A stretch of 64,000 nucleotides of DNA from Jannaschia pohangensis (lineage in GTDB: Bacteria; Pseudomonadota; Alphaproteobacteria; Rhodobacterales; Rhodobacteraceae), in assembly GCF_900113875.1 (NCBI RefSeq), contig NZ_FORA01000001.1, forward strand, positions 620,001-684,000, in the 5' to 3' direction. Each line of letters opens with the position of its first letter. The first letter of the stretch is position 1. A model generated the notes under the pieces. It was not told the origin of the DNA. It worked only from the letters and a program-made list of their open reading frames with translations, and did no database searches. Below, one piece after another: positions 16,955-26,695 of this stretch. The translations under genes and the position numbers were made by a program.

Positions 16955-18409
16955 TCAACCCTCCTCCAGATCGCGCCATCGCCGCCCGTCACGGTGCATC
17001 AGCATCAGCGCCTCTTCGGGGCCGGACGACCCCTGGGCATAGGCCTGCGGCTTGTCCCCGCGTTCGACCCATCCGCCGATGATCGGGTCGGTCCAGGCCC
17101 AGGCGGCCTCGACCTCGTCACCACGCATGAAGAGCGTCTGGTTGCCCCGGATCACATCCATGATGAGCCGCTCATAAGCATCGGGAATTTCCTGACCATC
17201 GGGACCAAGCGCGTCGGCAAAACTCATGTCGAGCGGCACATTGACCAGACGCATACCGCCCGGCCCGGGTTCCTTGATGGTCACCGAAAGGTCGATGCCC
17301 TCGTCCGGTTGCAGCCGGATGGTGAGCGAGTTGGCCGTCGACCCTTCGTCCCGCTCGAAGATGGAATGCGGCGTTTCCTTGAACTGGATGACGATCTCGG
17401 ACATCCGCTTGGTCATCCGCTTGCCCGTCCGCAGGTAGAAGGGCGTGTGCTTCCAGCGCCAGTTTGAAATCCCGATCTTCATCGCGATGAAGCTTTCGGT
17501 GCGGCTGTCGGGGTTTTCGGCATCCTTCACGTAGGAGGGGTTCTCGCCCGCCTTGTACTGACCGCGCACCACGTCCTTGGGCGACACCGGGTCCAGCGCG
17601 CGGATTACCTTGAGCTTTTCGTCACGCAGCCGGTCGGGCTCGAACTGGCTGGGCGGCTCCATCGCCGTCAGGCACAAAAGCTGCATCAGGTGGTTCTGCA
17701 CCATGTCGCGCATGGCACCCGACTTGTCATAGTAGCTGCCGCGCCCGCCGACGCCCACCGTTTCGGCAACGGTGATCTGCACGTGGTCGATGTAGCGCTC
17801 GTTCCACAACGGCTCGAACAGGACGTTGGCAAAGCGCACCGCCATCAGGTTTTGTACCGTTTCCTTGCCCAGGAAATGGTCGATGCGATAGATCTGCGTC
17901 TCGTCGAAACTGGCCGCAAGATCGGTGTTGAGCTTCCGGGCCGTCTCCAGGTCGACGCCAAAGGGTTTTTCGACCACCAGCCGGCTGTTTTCGCAGGCGA
18001 TGCCGAAGCTGCGCAGCTTTTCCGCCAAGGGGCCGAAGATCGACGGCGCGACCGAGAAATAGAAGGCCTTGACCACGTCGTCGCGGACGCTTGCCTTCAA
18101 TTCCTTCCAGCCGCCGTCGCCCATGGCGTCGATTGGAATATAGCTGCACTGCGCGAGGAAGGCCTTGATCGTGTCCTTGTCGCGCTTGGCCTTGGAGACG
18201 AATTCCTCCAGCGCCTCGGCCACCAGCTTGCGAAAGGCCGCGTCGTCCATCTCGGAGCGGGCCGCGCCGATGACGCGTGCGTCTTCGGGCATCTGCCCCG
18301 CGACGAACCGCCGATAGAGCGAGGGCAGGATCTTGCGCCGGGCAAGGTCGCCGGTGGCCCCGAACAGGACCAGATCAAAGGTGTCGACTGGGATCGTGCG
18401 GGAGACCAT
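16955..18409 (-). CDS. zwf: Glucose-6-phosphate 1-dehydrogenase
   Basis: A 484-residue enzyme that oxidises glucose-6-phosphate with NAD(P). The nucleotide-binding motif GATGDLA is at 17-23 and the active-site signature RIDHFLGKE contains the catalytic His. It supplies NADPH and lactone for the pentose-phosphate or Entner-Doudoroff route. It starts 18 bases after the anmK stop and runs into pgl, so the four genes form one minus-strand unit. No edd or eda genes are in the window. Confidence 0.97.
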   Translation of the reverse strand: MVSRTIPVDTFDLVLFGATGDLARRKILPSLYRRFVAGQMPEDARVIGAARSEMDDAAFRKLVAEALEEFVSKAKRDKDTIKAFLAQCSYIPIDAMGDGGWKELKASVRDDVVKAFYFSVAPSIFGPLAEKLRSFGIACENSRLVVEKPFGVDLETARKLNTDLAASFDETQIYRIDHFLGKETVQNLMAVRFANVLFEPLWNERYIDHVQITVAETVGVGGRGSYYDKSGAMRDMVQNHLMQLLCLTAMEPPSQFEPDRLRDEKLKVIRALDPVSPKDVVRGQYKAGENPSYVKDAENPDSRTESFIAMKIGISNWRWKHTPFYLRTGKRMTKRMSEIVIQFKETPHSIFERDEGSTANSLTIRLQPDEGIDLSVTIKEPGPGGMRLVNVPLDMSFADALGPDGQEIPDAYERLIMDVIRGNQTLFMRGDEVEAAWAWTDPIIGGWVERGDKPQAYAQGSSGPEEALMLMHRDGRRWRDLEEG

Positions 18410-18427
18410 CTGAAGCTCCTGTTACCG

Positions 18428-19576
18428 CTAACGGGCCTCAGTTACCCGCCGATTGCCCCCGTGTCTAGCACCCGCTGGCAGGGGGTCCGCAAGACCGTCG
18501 GGCCGACTTACCTGTCCACCGCCGACCATCGCCTTGATTCCGGTCGTTCCCGGAAAACTTGTGGGCAGACCACGCAGCACACGGACGGCCAGAAAGGCGA
18601 AGGCCTGCGCTTCCAGCATGTCGCCATCCAGACCCGCCGCCTCGATGGGTTCGACCGTGGCGGGCAAGCGCCCGAGCGCGTCCATGATGACCGGATTGTG
18701 ACGCCCGCCCCCGGTCACCAGAACGCGCGCGGGCGGCGTCGGGCATTGCGTCAGGGCCAGGCCGACGCTCTGCGCGATGACCTCGACCCAGGTGGCGGCG
18801 GCATGACTGGGCGGCAAGGCGTCGATCTCGGCTCCGGCGCGGCGAAAGGCGTCGCGGTCCAGCGATTTGGGCGGCGCGCGGAAGAAATAGGCGTGCTGCA
18901 TCAAGGCATCGGCCAGATCGGCGCGCACCTCCCCCTCGCGGGCCAATTCGCCGTTCCGGTCGAATGGCTGACCCAACCAATCCATGCAGAGGTCGTTGAT
19001 CGGCGCATTCGCGGGGCCGGTGTCGAAGGCCAGCAGGGCACCCGGATCCGTGACCGGCAGCCCCGGGTCGATCCACGTCAGGTTGCCCACACCGCCAAGG
19101 TTCAGGATGGCCAGCGGCTCGGTCGCGCCGATCCAGCGGGCACAGGCGTGGTGGAACACCGGGGCCAATGGCGCCCCCTCCCCGCCCAGAGAGACATCGG
19201 CGGTGCGGAAATCCCAGACGATGGTCCGGTGCAGACCCTCGGCCAGCCGCGCGCCATCCCCGGCCTGATGGGTGCGCCGGTTCGCCGGGTCATGGGCCAT
19301 GGTCTGACCGTGAAAGCCGACCACGTCCGACGCGTCGAACCCCGCCAAAAGCTCCTCATGGGCCGCTTCGACCACCTCGGCGGCGGCGGCGACCCCCGCG
19401 CCGCCCTGCCATTGCCCCATGGCGGCGCGGATCACCTCGCGTTCGGCGTCCGAATAGGCACGGTAGGCTGAGACCCCGAAAGACGTGATCGTCTCGCCAT
19501 CCGTCAGCAGCTCGGCGGCATCCACCCCGTCCATGGAGGTGCCCGACATCGTGCCCAGTGCGCGGATCGGCTGCAT
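18428..19576 (-). CDS. anmK: Anhydro-N-acetylmuramic acid kinase
   Basis: A 382-residue kinase that opens and phosphorylates 1,6-anhydro-MurNAc released by lytic transglycosylases, giving MurNAc-6-phosphate for wall recycling. The N-terminal [17 protein letters not shown] is the family hallmark, and [11 protein letters not shown] is the ATP/phosphate region. GGGAAAGAG precedes the ATG. It heads an operon with sugar-phosphate genes and is divergent from tyrS across 67 bases. A lytic transglycosylase gene occurs at 31348. Confidence 0.95.
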   Translation of the reverse strand: MQPIRALGTMSGTSMDGVDAAELLTDGETITSFGVSAYRAYSDAEREVIRAAMGQWQGGAGVAAAAEVVEAAHEELLAGFDASDVVGFHGQTMAHDPANRRTHQAGDGARLAEGLHRTIVWDFRTADVSLGGEGAPLAPVFHHACARWIGATEPLAILNLGGVGNLTWIDPGLPVTDPGALLAFDTGPANAPINDLCMDWLGQPFDRNGELAREGEVRADLADALMQHAYFFRAPPKSLDRDAFRRAGAEIDALPPSHAAATWVEVIAQSVGLALTQCPTPPARVLVTGGGRHNPVIMDALGRLPATVEPIEAAGLDGDMLEAQAFAFLAVRVLRGLPTSFPGTTGIKAMVGGGQVSRPDGLADPLPAGARHGGNRRVTEAR

Positions 19577-19643
19577 GTCTCTTTCCCTCTGACCGCCCCC
19601 GCGCTAAGTCGGGGAACCCAACTTCAGATGGACCGAAAGACCC

Positions 19644-20897
19644 ATGGCATACCACCCCAAATCAGACTTCCTGAGCGTGATGATCGAGCGTGGCTTCCTG
19701 GCCGACTGCACTGATTATCAGGGTCTGGACGAGGCTTTGGTCAAGGGCGCCGTGCCGGGCTATATCGGCTTCGACGCCACGGCGTCGTCGCTGCATGTCG
19801 GGTCGCTGATCCAGATCATGATGCTGCGCTGGCTCCAAAAGACGGGCCACAAACCGATCGTTCTTATGGGCGGCGGCACTACCAAGGTGGGCGATCCGTC
19901 GTTCCGCGCCGATGAACGCCCCCTGCTGACGCCTGCGCAGATCGATGCCAACATCGCCGGGATCAAGCAGGTCTTCGCCAGCTACGTGACCTTTGGCGAC
20001 GGGCCGACGGATGCGATGATGTCGAACAATGCCGAGTGGCTGGACGGTTTGAACTACCTCGACTTTCTGCGCGATGTCGGGCGGCATTTCAGCGTGAACC
20101 GGATGCTCGCCTTCGAAAGCGTCAAATCGCGCCTCGACCGCGAACAATCGTTGTCGTTCCTCGAATTCAACTACATGATCCTGCAGGCCTACGACTTCAT
20201 GGAGCTGCACCGCCGCCATGGCTGTCTTCTCCAGATGGGCGGGTCGGATCAATGGGGCAACATCGTCAACGGCATCGACCTGACGCGCCGCATCCTCGAC
20301 GATCAGGTCTTTGGCCTGACGTCGCCGCTGCTGACGACCAGCGACGGCAAGAAGATGGGCAAGTCGCTGTCAGGCGCGGTCTGGCTGAATGGCGACATGC
20401 TGTCGCCGTATGAGTTCTGGCAGTTCTGGCGCAACACGACCGACGCGGACGTGGGCCGGTTCCTCAAGCTTTATACCGAGTTGCCGGTGTCCGAATGCGA
20501 CCGTCTGGGCGCGCTCGAAGGCTCGGCGATCAACGACGCCAAGATCGTGCTGGCCAACGCGGTAACCACCCTGCTGCACGGATCCGAGGCGGCGGCGGCA
20601 GCGGAGGCCACCGCGCGCGAGGTCTTCGAAAAGGGCGGCGCGGGTGACGATCTGCCCACGGCGACGGTGACCCCGACCGAAGCGGCGGACGGCATTTCCA
20701 TCGTGCAGCTGTTCGTGCGCGCGGGCCTGTCGAAATCCGGCAAGGACGCCAAACGCCTGATCGCCGAGGGTGGCGCGCGCTTGAACGACGCGGCCCTGAC
20801 CGATGCGGGTCTGGTGCTGGATGCGGCGGCACTGGCCGACCCCGTAAAGTTGAGCGCCGGACGCAAACGTCATGCACTTGTGCGATTGGCGGATTGA
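19644..20897 (+). CDS. tyrS: Tyrosyl-tRNA synthetase
   Basis: A 417-residue class I synthetase. The HIGH motif appears as HVGS ([11 protein letters not shown]), the KMSKS motif as KKMGKS ([10 protein letters not shown]), and an S4 RNA-binding domain occupies the last 70 residues ([23 protein letters not shown]). It charges tRNA-Tyr. It is divergent from anmK across 67 bases that must hold both promoters. No T-box or leader structure was recognised. Confidence 0.97.
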   Translation: MAYHPKSDFLSVMIERGFLADCTDYQGLDEALVKGAVPGYIGFDATASSLHVGSLIQIMMLRWLQKTGHKPIVLMGGGTTKVGDPSFRADERPLLTPAQIDANIAGIKQVFASYVTFGDGPTDAMMSNNAEWLDGLNYLDFLRDVGRHFSVNRMLAFESVKSRLDREQSLSFLEFNYMILQAYDFMELHRRHGCLLQMGGSDQWGNIVNGIDLTRRILDDQVFGLTSPLLTTSDGKKMGKSLSGAVWLNGDMLSPYEFWQFWRNTTDADVGRFLKLYTELPVSECDRLGALEGSAINDAKIVLANAVTTLLHGSEAAAAAEATAREVFEKGGAGDDLPTATVTPTEAADGISIVQLFVRAGLSKSGKDAKRLIAEGGARLNDAALTDAGLVLDAAALADPVKLSAGRKRHALVRLAD

Positions 20898-20957
20898 TGG
20901 GAACCAAACGCGCATCCGCGCGTTAGAATGATGGAATTACGGAAAAAGGAGACCGCC

Positions 20958-21164
20958 ATGAGCGCCCCCGACACCAATCTCGACCGACAGAAGAAGCGTC
21001 ACGCAGGCCCTCTCATCGGCATCGGCGCGGGCATCGTCTTCGCGATCATCCTGCTTGTCGTGTATATGTCGAACGTCGCGGGCGAGCCCGGCGAAGGTGA
21101 AGCGGACGTGGTCGAAAGCCCGAGCGTTTCCGCACCTGCAACAGAGACTCCGGTCAACCAGTAA
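20958..21164 (+). CDS. Small single-pass membrane protein, unknown function
   Basis: A 68-residue protein with a basic N-terminus (RQKKRH), one hydrophobic helix at about 20-42 (GPLIGIGAGIVFAIILLVVYM) and an acidic, Ser/Pro/Thr-rich tail. The ATG at 20958 has AAAGGAGACCGCC upstream and was preferred over an ATG 30 bases earlier. It sits between tyrS and a bidirectional terminator. No function is recognised. Confidence 0.7.
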   Translation: MSAPDTNLDRQKKRHAGPLIGIGAGIVFAIILLVVYMSNVAGEPGEGEADVVESPSVSAPATETPVNQ

Positions 21165-21182
21165 TCCTGGCGATCCCGAGTA

Positions 21183-21219
21183 AAAAAGGACCCCGCGCGG
21201 CAAGCACGGGGTCCTTTTT
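21183..21219. terminator. Bidirectional rho-independent terminator
   Basis: AAAAAGGACCCCG (21183-21195) pairs with CGGGGTCCTTTTT (21207-21219) across an 11-base loop. The A and T tracts make it work on both strands. It serves the small membrane protein gene on the plus strand and the cyclophilin genes converging from the minus strand. Confidence 0.9.
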
Positions 21220-21241
21220 CGTTGCGTACCCGACGTTCGGG

Positions 21242-21796
21242 TCAGTCGATGACGCGCACGTCCGCCATCACATCCGGGTCGCCGATCATTGCGCCATTGG
21301 GGCCTTCGCCCCGCTTGATCGCATCGACCACATCCATGCCGCCAGTAACCCGGCCCACGACCGTGTATTGGCCATCGAGGTGCGTCGCCGGGGCGAACAT
21401 GATGAAGAACTGGCTGTTGCCGGAATTCGGGTCCGACGCCCGCGCCATGCCGACCACGCCGCGCTCGAAGGACTCGTCCGAGAATTCGGCGATCAAGTTG
21501 GGCCGGTCGCTGCTGCCGGTTCCGGCCAGCGCCATGTTCCCGCCAAGCCGGCCGTGCTGCACGTCGCCGGTCTGGGCCATGAAGCCGTCGATCACCCGGT
21601 GAAAGACGACCCCGTCATAGGCCCCGGCTTCGGCCAGCGCCGTGATCTGGGCCACATGATTGGGTGCGACATCTTCCAGCAGGTCGATGGTGATGGTGCC
21701 ATTCGCGACACCCTGCACATCGATCTCCAGACCGGATGCCAAGGCTGGCCCGGCCAGCAAAAGGCCCGAAACAAGGACACAGGCGACATTACGCAT
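21242..21796 (-). CDS. Exported cyclophilin-type peptidyl-prolyl isomerase
   Basis: A 184-residue cyclophilin with a signal peptide (MRNVACVLVSGLLLAGPALA). The conserved core FHRVIDGFMAQTGD and GNSQFFI is complete, including the catalytic Arg in FHR. It catalyses proline isomerisation in periplasmic proteins. It overlaps the end of the upstream cytoplasmic paralogue by eight bases. Such a pair, one cytoplasmic and one exported, is common in Rhodobacterales. Confidence 0.93.
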   Translation of the reverse strand: MRNVACVLVSGLLLAGPALASGLEIDVQGVANGTITIDLLEDVAPNHVAQITALAEAGAYDGVVFHRVIDGFMAQTGDVQHGRLGGNMALAGTGSSDRPNLIAEFSDESFERGVVGMARASDPNSGNSQFFIMFAPATHLDGQYTVVGRVTGGMDVVDAIKRGEGPNGAMIGDPDVMADVRVID

Positions 21797-22289
21797 CGGC
21801 GGCCACCTTGACCGAGATCATCTTGTCGGGGTTGGCAGGCGGCTCGCCGCGCGTGATGGCGTCGACGTGCTCCATGCCCGAAATCACGCGGCCGTAAACC
21901 GTGTACTGACGGTTCAGGAAGTGATTGTCCGAGAAGTTGATGAAGAACTGGCTGTTGGCCGAATCCGGGTTCTGGCTGCGCGCGGCGCCAAGAGTCCCAC
22001 GGTCATGCGGCACGCCCGAGAACTCGGCCTTGACGTTCGGCTTGTCGCTGCCGCCGGTGCCCGCGCGACCCGTGTCGCCATCGGCGCGCCCATGTTCCAC
22101 GTCGCCGGTCTGCGCCATGAAGCCGTCGATGACGCGGTGGAAAACGACGCCATCATAGGCGCCTTCGCGGGCCAGCTCCTTCATCCGCGCGCAATGCAGC
22201 GGCGCGATGTCCGGCAAAAGCTCCAGAACGACGTTTCCGCCCTTCAACTCGATGATGATCGTGTTTTCCGGATCCTTGATATCAGCCAT
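21789..22289 (-). CDS. Cytoplasmic cyclophilin-type peptidyl-prolyl isomerase
   Basis: A 166-residue cyclophilin without a signal peptide. The core FHRVIDGFMAQTGDVEHG and SANSQFFINF is complete. It is the first gene of a two-gene unit with the exported paralogue, whose ATG lies inside its last codons. GGGAGGCCGGA precedes its start. It probably assists folding in the cytoplasm. Confidence 0.93.
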   Translation of the reverse strand: MADIKDPENTIIIELKGGNVVLELLPDIAPLHCARMKELAREGAYDGVVFHRVIDGFMAQTGDVEHGRADGDTGRAGTGGSDKPNVKAEFSGVPHDRGTLGAARSQNPDSANSQFFINFSDNHFLNRQYTVYGRVISGMEHVDAITRGEPPANPDKMISVKVAADA

Positions 22290-22388
22290 TCCGGCCTCCC
22301 TGAATTTATGTCCCGCGAAGGCTTAAGACATTCGGTTGCGGAGGGGAAGGGACGCGCATGGCGCCCCTGCCCGTCCTGTCGCCGCCCG

Positions 22389-23048
22389 TCAGTGGACCTG
22401 GCGGTGCAGCATCGCCACCTCTTGCGGGTCGAGCGCCAGCGCCGTGGCGAAGCGGTTCAGGAAATCCCGCTCGGCAGGGTGATCGGGGTTGATCGCCGTC
22501 AGCGCCGCCGCATAGACCGCCGCCTCGGACCCGCGCGGCACGTCGCGGGCAAGGCCTTCGGGATGGATCGGCTCGGACAGGGCCTGGTCGATCACGGCGC
22601 GATCTTCGGGGCTGTCGGCATCGCCCAGGATCTGGTCCAGAGCGGCACGCTCATCCGCGTCGATCTGGCCATCGGCCCGCACGGCCTGCCCGATGGCGCG
22701 CACCATGGCGGCGGCCGTCGCCTCGTCCTGTGGGCCCGCTTCGGCGTGGGTCATCATGCTGTCGTCGGTCGCCCCCGACCCGAGCGCGGCCGATCCGCCG
22801 GCCATGGCCGCAAGACCGCCGAGCAGGCCCTTGCCCGGCGTGCCGCCGCCAAGCTGGCCCAGAAGACCGCCAAGGCCACCGCTGGATCCGCCCCGCCCCT
22901 GAAGCGCGCCCATCAATCCGCCGCTGCCGCCGGACGAGGCCAGCATCTTCTGCACCCCGGCCATGCCGCCCTTGCGGCGGAAGGCGTCGTATCCTTTGGT
23001 GGCCGCGAAGGCCACGACCATGCCGACGGCCATTTTCTTGAGTGACAT
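22389..23048 (-). CDS. DUF533/YebE-like protein
   Basis: A 219-residue protein. Residues 1-22 (MSLKKMAVGMVVAFAATKGYDA) form a weakly hydrophobic, possibly membrane-associated start. Residues about 35-90 are very rich in Gly (GGLGGLLGQLGGG), and the C-terminal half is a helical TerB-like domain (AMVRAIGQAVRADGQIDADERAAL). This order is typical of DUF533 proteins. The function is unknown. GGGAGAGAACGG precedes the ATG, which was chosen over a frame extending 420 bases upstream without family similarity. Confidence 0.8.
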   Translation of the reverse strand: MSLKKMAVGMVVAFAATKGYDAFRRKGGMAGVQKMLASSGGSGGLMGALQGRGGSSGGLGGLLGQLGGGTPGKGLLGGLAAMAGGSAALGSGATDDSMMTHAEAGPQDEATAAAMVRAIGQAVRADGQIDADERAALDQILGDADSPEDRAVIDQALSEPIHPEGLARDVPRGSEAAVYAAALTAINPDHPAERDFLNRFATALALDPQEVAMLHRQVH

Positions 23049-23248
23049 CCGTTCTCTCCCTTTGGCTACGTGGCGAACGTAGGGACAGACGCGCCCTGCG
23101 CCAAGGCCCGTGCCACGTGCCGACGGTATTCCGGGCCGATGCCACCGGCCTGACGGCGCGTTTCCGCCGCTGCGTCCGGATGCATCGTCCCTGACATCGC
23201 GTCGAGGTCCCGTGTGGACGCGGTGCGGGCCGCGTCCGCCCGCCCCGG

Positions 23249-25600
23249 TCAGGGCAGCAGGTTCGGCACGATCGTCACGATCGACGGGAACATCCACAGG
23301 ATGCCGAGACCCATCAGCTGGATCAGCACGAAGGGCACCACCCCGCGATAGATATGCCCCGTGGTCACCGCCGCAGGGGCCACCCCGCGCAGATAGAACA
23401 GGGCGAAGCCGAAGGGCGGCGTCAGGAAGGACGTCTGAAGGTTCACGGCGATCATGATCGTCACCCATTTCGGGTCGAAGGTGCCGCCATAGATGACCGG
23501 CCCGACGATGGGGATGACGATGTAGATGATCTCGAGGAAGTCGAGCACGAAGCCGAGCACGAACAGCACCAGCATCACGATCAGGAAGACCGTCAGCTCA
23601 TTGTCGAAGCTGCGCAGGAACTGCTGGATGTAGTGCTCTCCGCCGAAGGAGATCAGCACAAGGTTCAAAAGCTGCGATCCGATCAGGATGGTGAACACCA
23701 TCGACGTGACCTTGGCCGTCTCGCGGACCACGGGGGCCAGCACGCCGTTGCGGAACAGGACCCAACAGGCGAACAGCAGGCCAAGGAACGCGGCGTGATA
23801 GGCGACCACCGCGATGGCCAGCGCGATGGCATCGCCCACGGTCGTCGACTCGAGCCCTGTGCGCAGGTCGAAGTTCACCCCGAAGAGCAGCATCACGACC
23901 AGCGCAAGCGTCGAGAGCAGGATGTATTGCCCGCCCGCGCCCTCTTCCTTCAGCTTGCGATAGGCGGCCAGCATGATCGCGCCGGCGGCCCCGAGGGCTG
24001 CGGCGGGTGTCGGGTTGGTGATACCGCCCAGGATCGACCCCAGGACCGCGACGATCAGGACGAGCGGCGGGAAGACCACGGCCAAAAGCTCGTTCTGGGC
24101 CAGGCGTCCGGCGCCGTGATAGACCCCATAGAGCGCGATCGCCAAGGGGATCGACAAGAGCAGGAACGTCGCCCCCGGCGTAGTCGTGGGCAGGATCAGC
24201 GTCCAGTCGACGATGAAGGCCAGAACGATCCCGGCAGCCCCGATGACAAGCGGGCGGGGATCGGCCAGCGGGTTGATGCCCCGTGCCAGCGCCAGTGTCA
24301 GGCCCAGACCCAGGAACAGGATGGCCACGCCGGTGCCGATGGGCGCGGCGGTCGAGATGGCGAGGTTGCGCGCCTCGATCAGTTCCTCGGCCGTCAGTTC
24401 CCGCGCCAGCTGCGCGCCCCCGGCGTCGTTGATCGCGGCCTGTTGCGCGACGGCAAGGTCCCAGGCCCCCTGCCCGTGCAACTCGATCATCGCGGCCTGA
24501 CAAGCCTCGGACACGTTGGTGCGCAGCGAGGCCTGTTCCCCGGCTTGCGAGAAGGAAGAGACGATTGTCGATTGGCTGCCGACGATGTCGGCCATGCCTG
24601 CCACTATGACACCGCCGATCAACACGAGCGGAATGGCCAGGAACCAGACCAGCGCGTCATTGCGGGTGATGACACTGGACCGGCCGCCATCAAGGATGAC
24701 GGGCGGCGCCTTGGACGGGTTGAGCAGAGCGAAGCCGAAGGCATAGGCACCGTAAAGGAACGCGAGGAAGATGCCCGGCAGCAGCGCCGCCTGGAACAGC
24801 GATCCGACCGACACCACGGCGGGCTCACCCAGGTAGGTCAGCGCATCCGAACAGCCCACAAGCTGCGCGCGGTTTTCCTGTGCGGTGGAATAGATGTCGC
24901 CCGCCAAGGTGCCCAGAAGCACGATCACGATGGACGGCGGAATGATCTGCCCCAGGGTGCCCGACGCGGCGATGACGCCGGTGGCGAGCTCGGGCGAGTA
25001 ATTGTTGCGCAGCATCGTGGGCAGCGCGAGCAGGCCCATGGTGACCACAGTCGCTCCCACGATCCCGGTCGAGGCAGCCAGGAACGCGCCCACGATCACG
25101 ATGGACACGGCCAGACCACCGGGCAGCGGTCCGAAGACGCGCGCCATGGTCGTCAGCAGGTCGTTGGCGATCTTGGAGCGTTCCAGCGTGATGCCCATCA
25201 TCACGAACATGGCCACGGCCAGCAGCGTCTCGATCGAGGCGCCGGCAATCACACGCTCGTTCATGCGCTGGATGATCAGGCCCAGTTCGCGGTTGACGGA
25301 ATCCTGCCAGCCGTTCGGGTAAAGCGCCTCTTCGACGCGGGGCAATTCGGGGTAGCGGAACACGGAAATGGCGTCGCGCGCGATCCCGTCGGAAATCAGC
25401 GCGGCATATTCGGCGCTGGCCGTATCGATGGCCTGATGGATCAGCAGCCCCGAACTGTCGAGCGCCGCGATGATCGCAAAGCTGATGACGCCCGCGCCGC
25501 CGATGGAGAAGGCGACCGGAAATCCGGACATGATCGCCCCGAACAACGTCAAGAAGACGATGATGATGCCGATTTCGATACCGTCGAGCCCGAAAAGCAT
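23249..25600 (-). CDS. TRAP transporter large permease (DctM type), enlarged
   Basis: A 783-residue inner-membrane protein. The N- and C-terminal parts match DctM (SGFPVAFSIGGAGVISF at the start; LLALPTMLRNNYSPELATGVIAASGTLGQIIPPS; PPFGFALFYLRGVAP near the end). Ordinary DctM proteins have about 430 residues. Here a region of extra helices and a loop (roughly residues 290-560) is inserted. With the small permease and a periplasmic binding protein it drives sodium- or proton-coupled uptake of organic acids. It is the last gene of a minus-strand operon. The 200 bases between its end and the next gene (23049-23248) show nothing recognisable. Confidence 0.9.
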   Translation of the reverse strand: MLFGLDGIEIGIIIVFLTLFGAIMSGFPVAFSIGGAGVISFAIIAALDSSGLLIHQAIDTASAEYAALISDGIARDAISVFRYPELPRVEEALYPNGWQDSVNRELGLIIQRMNERVIAGASIETLLAVAMFVMMGITLERSKIANDLLTTMARVFGPLPGGLAVSIVIVGAFLAASTGIVGATVVTMGLLALPTMLRNNYSPELATGVIAASGTLGQIIPPSIVIVLLGTLAGDIYSTAQENRAQLVGCSDALTYLGEPAVVSVGSLFQAALLPGIFLAFLYGAYAFGFALLNPSKAPPVILDGGRSSVITRNDALVWFLAIPLVLIGGVIVAGMADIVGSQSTIVSSFSQAGEQASLRTNVSEACQAAMIELHGQGAWDLAVAQQAAINDAGGAQLARELTAEELIEARNLAISTAAPIGTGVAILFLGLGLTLALARGINPLADPRPLVIGAAGIVLAFIVDWTLILPTTTPGATFLLLSIPLAIALYGVYHGAGRLAQNELLAVVFPPLVLIVAVLGSILGGITNPTPAAALGAAGAIMLAAYRKLKEEGAGGQYILLSTLALVVMLLFGVNFDLRTGLESTTVGDAIALAIAVVAYHAAFLGLLFACWVLFRNGVLAPVVRETAKVTSMVFTILIGSQLLNLVLISFGGEHYIQQFLRSFDNELTVFLIVMLVLFVLGFVLDFLEIIYIVIPIVGPVIYGGTFDPKWVTIMIAVNLQTSFLTPPFGFALFYLRGVAPAAVTTGHIYRGVVPFVLIQLMGLGILWMFPSIVTIVPNLLP

Positions 25601-25690
25601 GGTGGTGTTCCCCCGCAGCGCCTTGGCTGCCCTTTTGTCTTTGTCTTTGTCGGTGCGCCCGGACCCGTTCGGGCCGCGCGATGATCTGGT

Positions 25691-26608
25691 CTAGTGGATC
25701 TGGGCCGCGCGTTCGGCGTCTTCGTCGCCCAGGATATCGCGGTCGAGATAGCGGTCGGCGCTCAGCTCGCCCTCGCGGAATTCCAGCCAGCTGCGCCAGA
25801 AGAAGGTGCAGGCCTGGATGAAGACCGTCGCGGCAAACAGGGTGATGAGGACCTTGAACATCCAGTAGGCGTCGAAGCCGTTCGGGCTGAACCCGATGGT
25901 CTCCACGTTCCAGCGCACGCCGCGCGCCCGCTGGAACAGCTTGTCCAGATCGGCGTCGGCGGCCAGGCGCGGGCTGATCAGGCTGCCCCAGAGATAGTAC
26001 CAGCCGTACATCCAGATCAGGACGAGCGCCGGCATCATGAAGATCAGCGAGCCGAACATGTCGATGGCGCGCTTGGTGCGGTGCCCCACGGCGGAATAGA
26101 CGAGGTCGACGCGCACGTGACCGCCCTGAATGAACGTCCAGGACACACACAGGCAGACGATGATGGCGTTATAGAGCTTCAGCTCTTCGGAATACCAAGA
26201 CAGGTCGCGGGTGAAGGTCGTGCCGAATGGCCCGACGCTGATCTCCGAGACGCGGAAGATGCGTTGCAGGAAGACAATCATCACCTGTTGCAGGACCATC
26301 AGAAGGCCGGCCCAGGCGGCGATGCGACCGATCCAGTTCATCGTCGCTTCGGACCCGCGCACGACGGACCACAGGAACGGGCGCGAGAAGATGCCGATCG
26401 CGGTGATGGTCAGGAAGATGGCGAAGATAACGAAGAAGAACTCGACCGAGGCGCCATAGAACACGAACCGCATCAGCGATTCCTTGTCCTCGGGCGTTTC
26501 GAACGACCGGGTCCATGCCAGCCATGACGACGGATGCGTCAGGGCATATCCCAGATTGTAATAGGCAAGAGCCAGGTTCTTGAAGAACCAGATCAATGCG
26601 TCCAGCAT
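25691..26608 (-). CDS. TRAP transporter small permease (DctQ type), enlarged
   Basis: A 305-residue membrane protein with several hydrophobic helices and the DctQ core (SEELKLYNAIIVCLCVSWTFIQGGHVRVDLVYSAVG). Most DctQ proteins have 160-210 residues, so this is a long form and matches the long DctM beside it. The ATG at 26608 (preceded by GGGGGA) was preferred over a GTG four codons earlier. It lies 90 bases before dctM and 87 bases after the binding-protein gene, with a strong hairpin in that gap. Confidence 0.88.
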   Translation of the reverse strand: MLDALIWFFKNLALAYYNLGYALTHPSSWLAWTRSFETPEDKESLMRFVFYGASVEFFFVIFAIFLTITAIGIFSRPFLWSVVRGSEATMNWIGRIAAWAGLLMVLQQVMIVFLQRIFRVSEISVGPFGTTFTRDLSWYSEELKLYNAIIVCLCVSWTFIQGGHVRVDLVYSAVGHRTKRAIDMFGSLIFMMPALVLIWMYGWYYLWGSLISPRLAADADLDKLFQRARGVRWNVETIGFSPNGFDAYWMFKVLITLFAATVFIQACTFFWRSWLEFREGELSADRYLDRDILGDEDAERAAQIH

Positions 26609-26655
26609 GGCGTCCCCCACAGACGTGTGCCGGGTCGTTGCCCGGTCACGGAAGT

Positions 26656-26688
26656 GGCCCGCCCCCCGCTTGGCGCGGGGCGCGGGCC
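26656..26688 (-). terminator. Stem-loop between the binding-protein and small-permease genes
   Basis: A 14-base GC-rich arm at 26656-26669 pairs with 26675-26688 with one mismatch and a five-base loop. No T-tract follows on the minus strand. It lies directly after the binding-protein stop. Such hairpins often protect the mRNA of the binding protein and reduce read-through to permease genes. That role is inferred here. Confidence 0.5.
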
Positions 26689-26695
26689 GTTTTCG

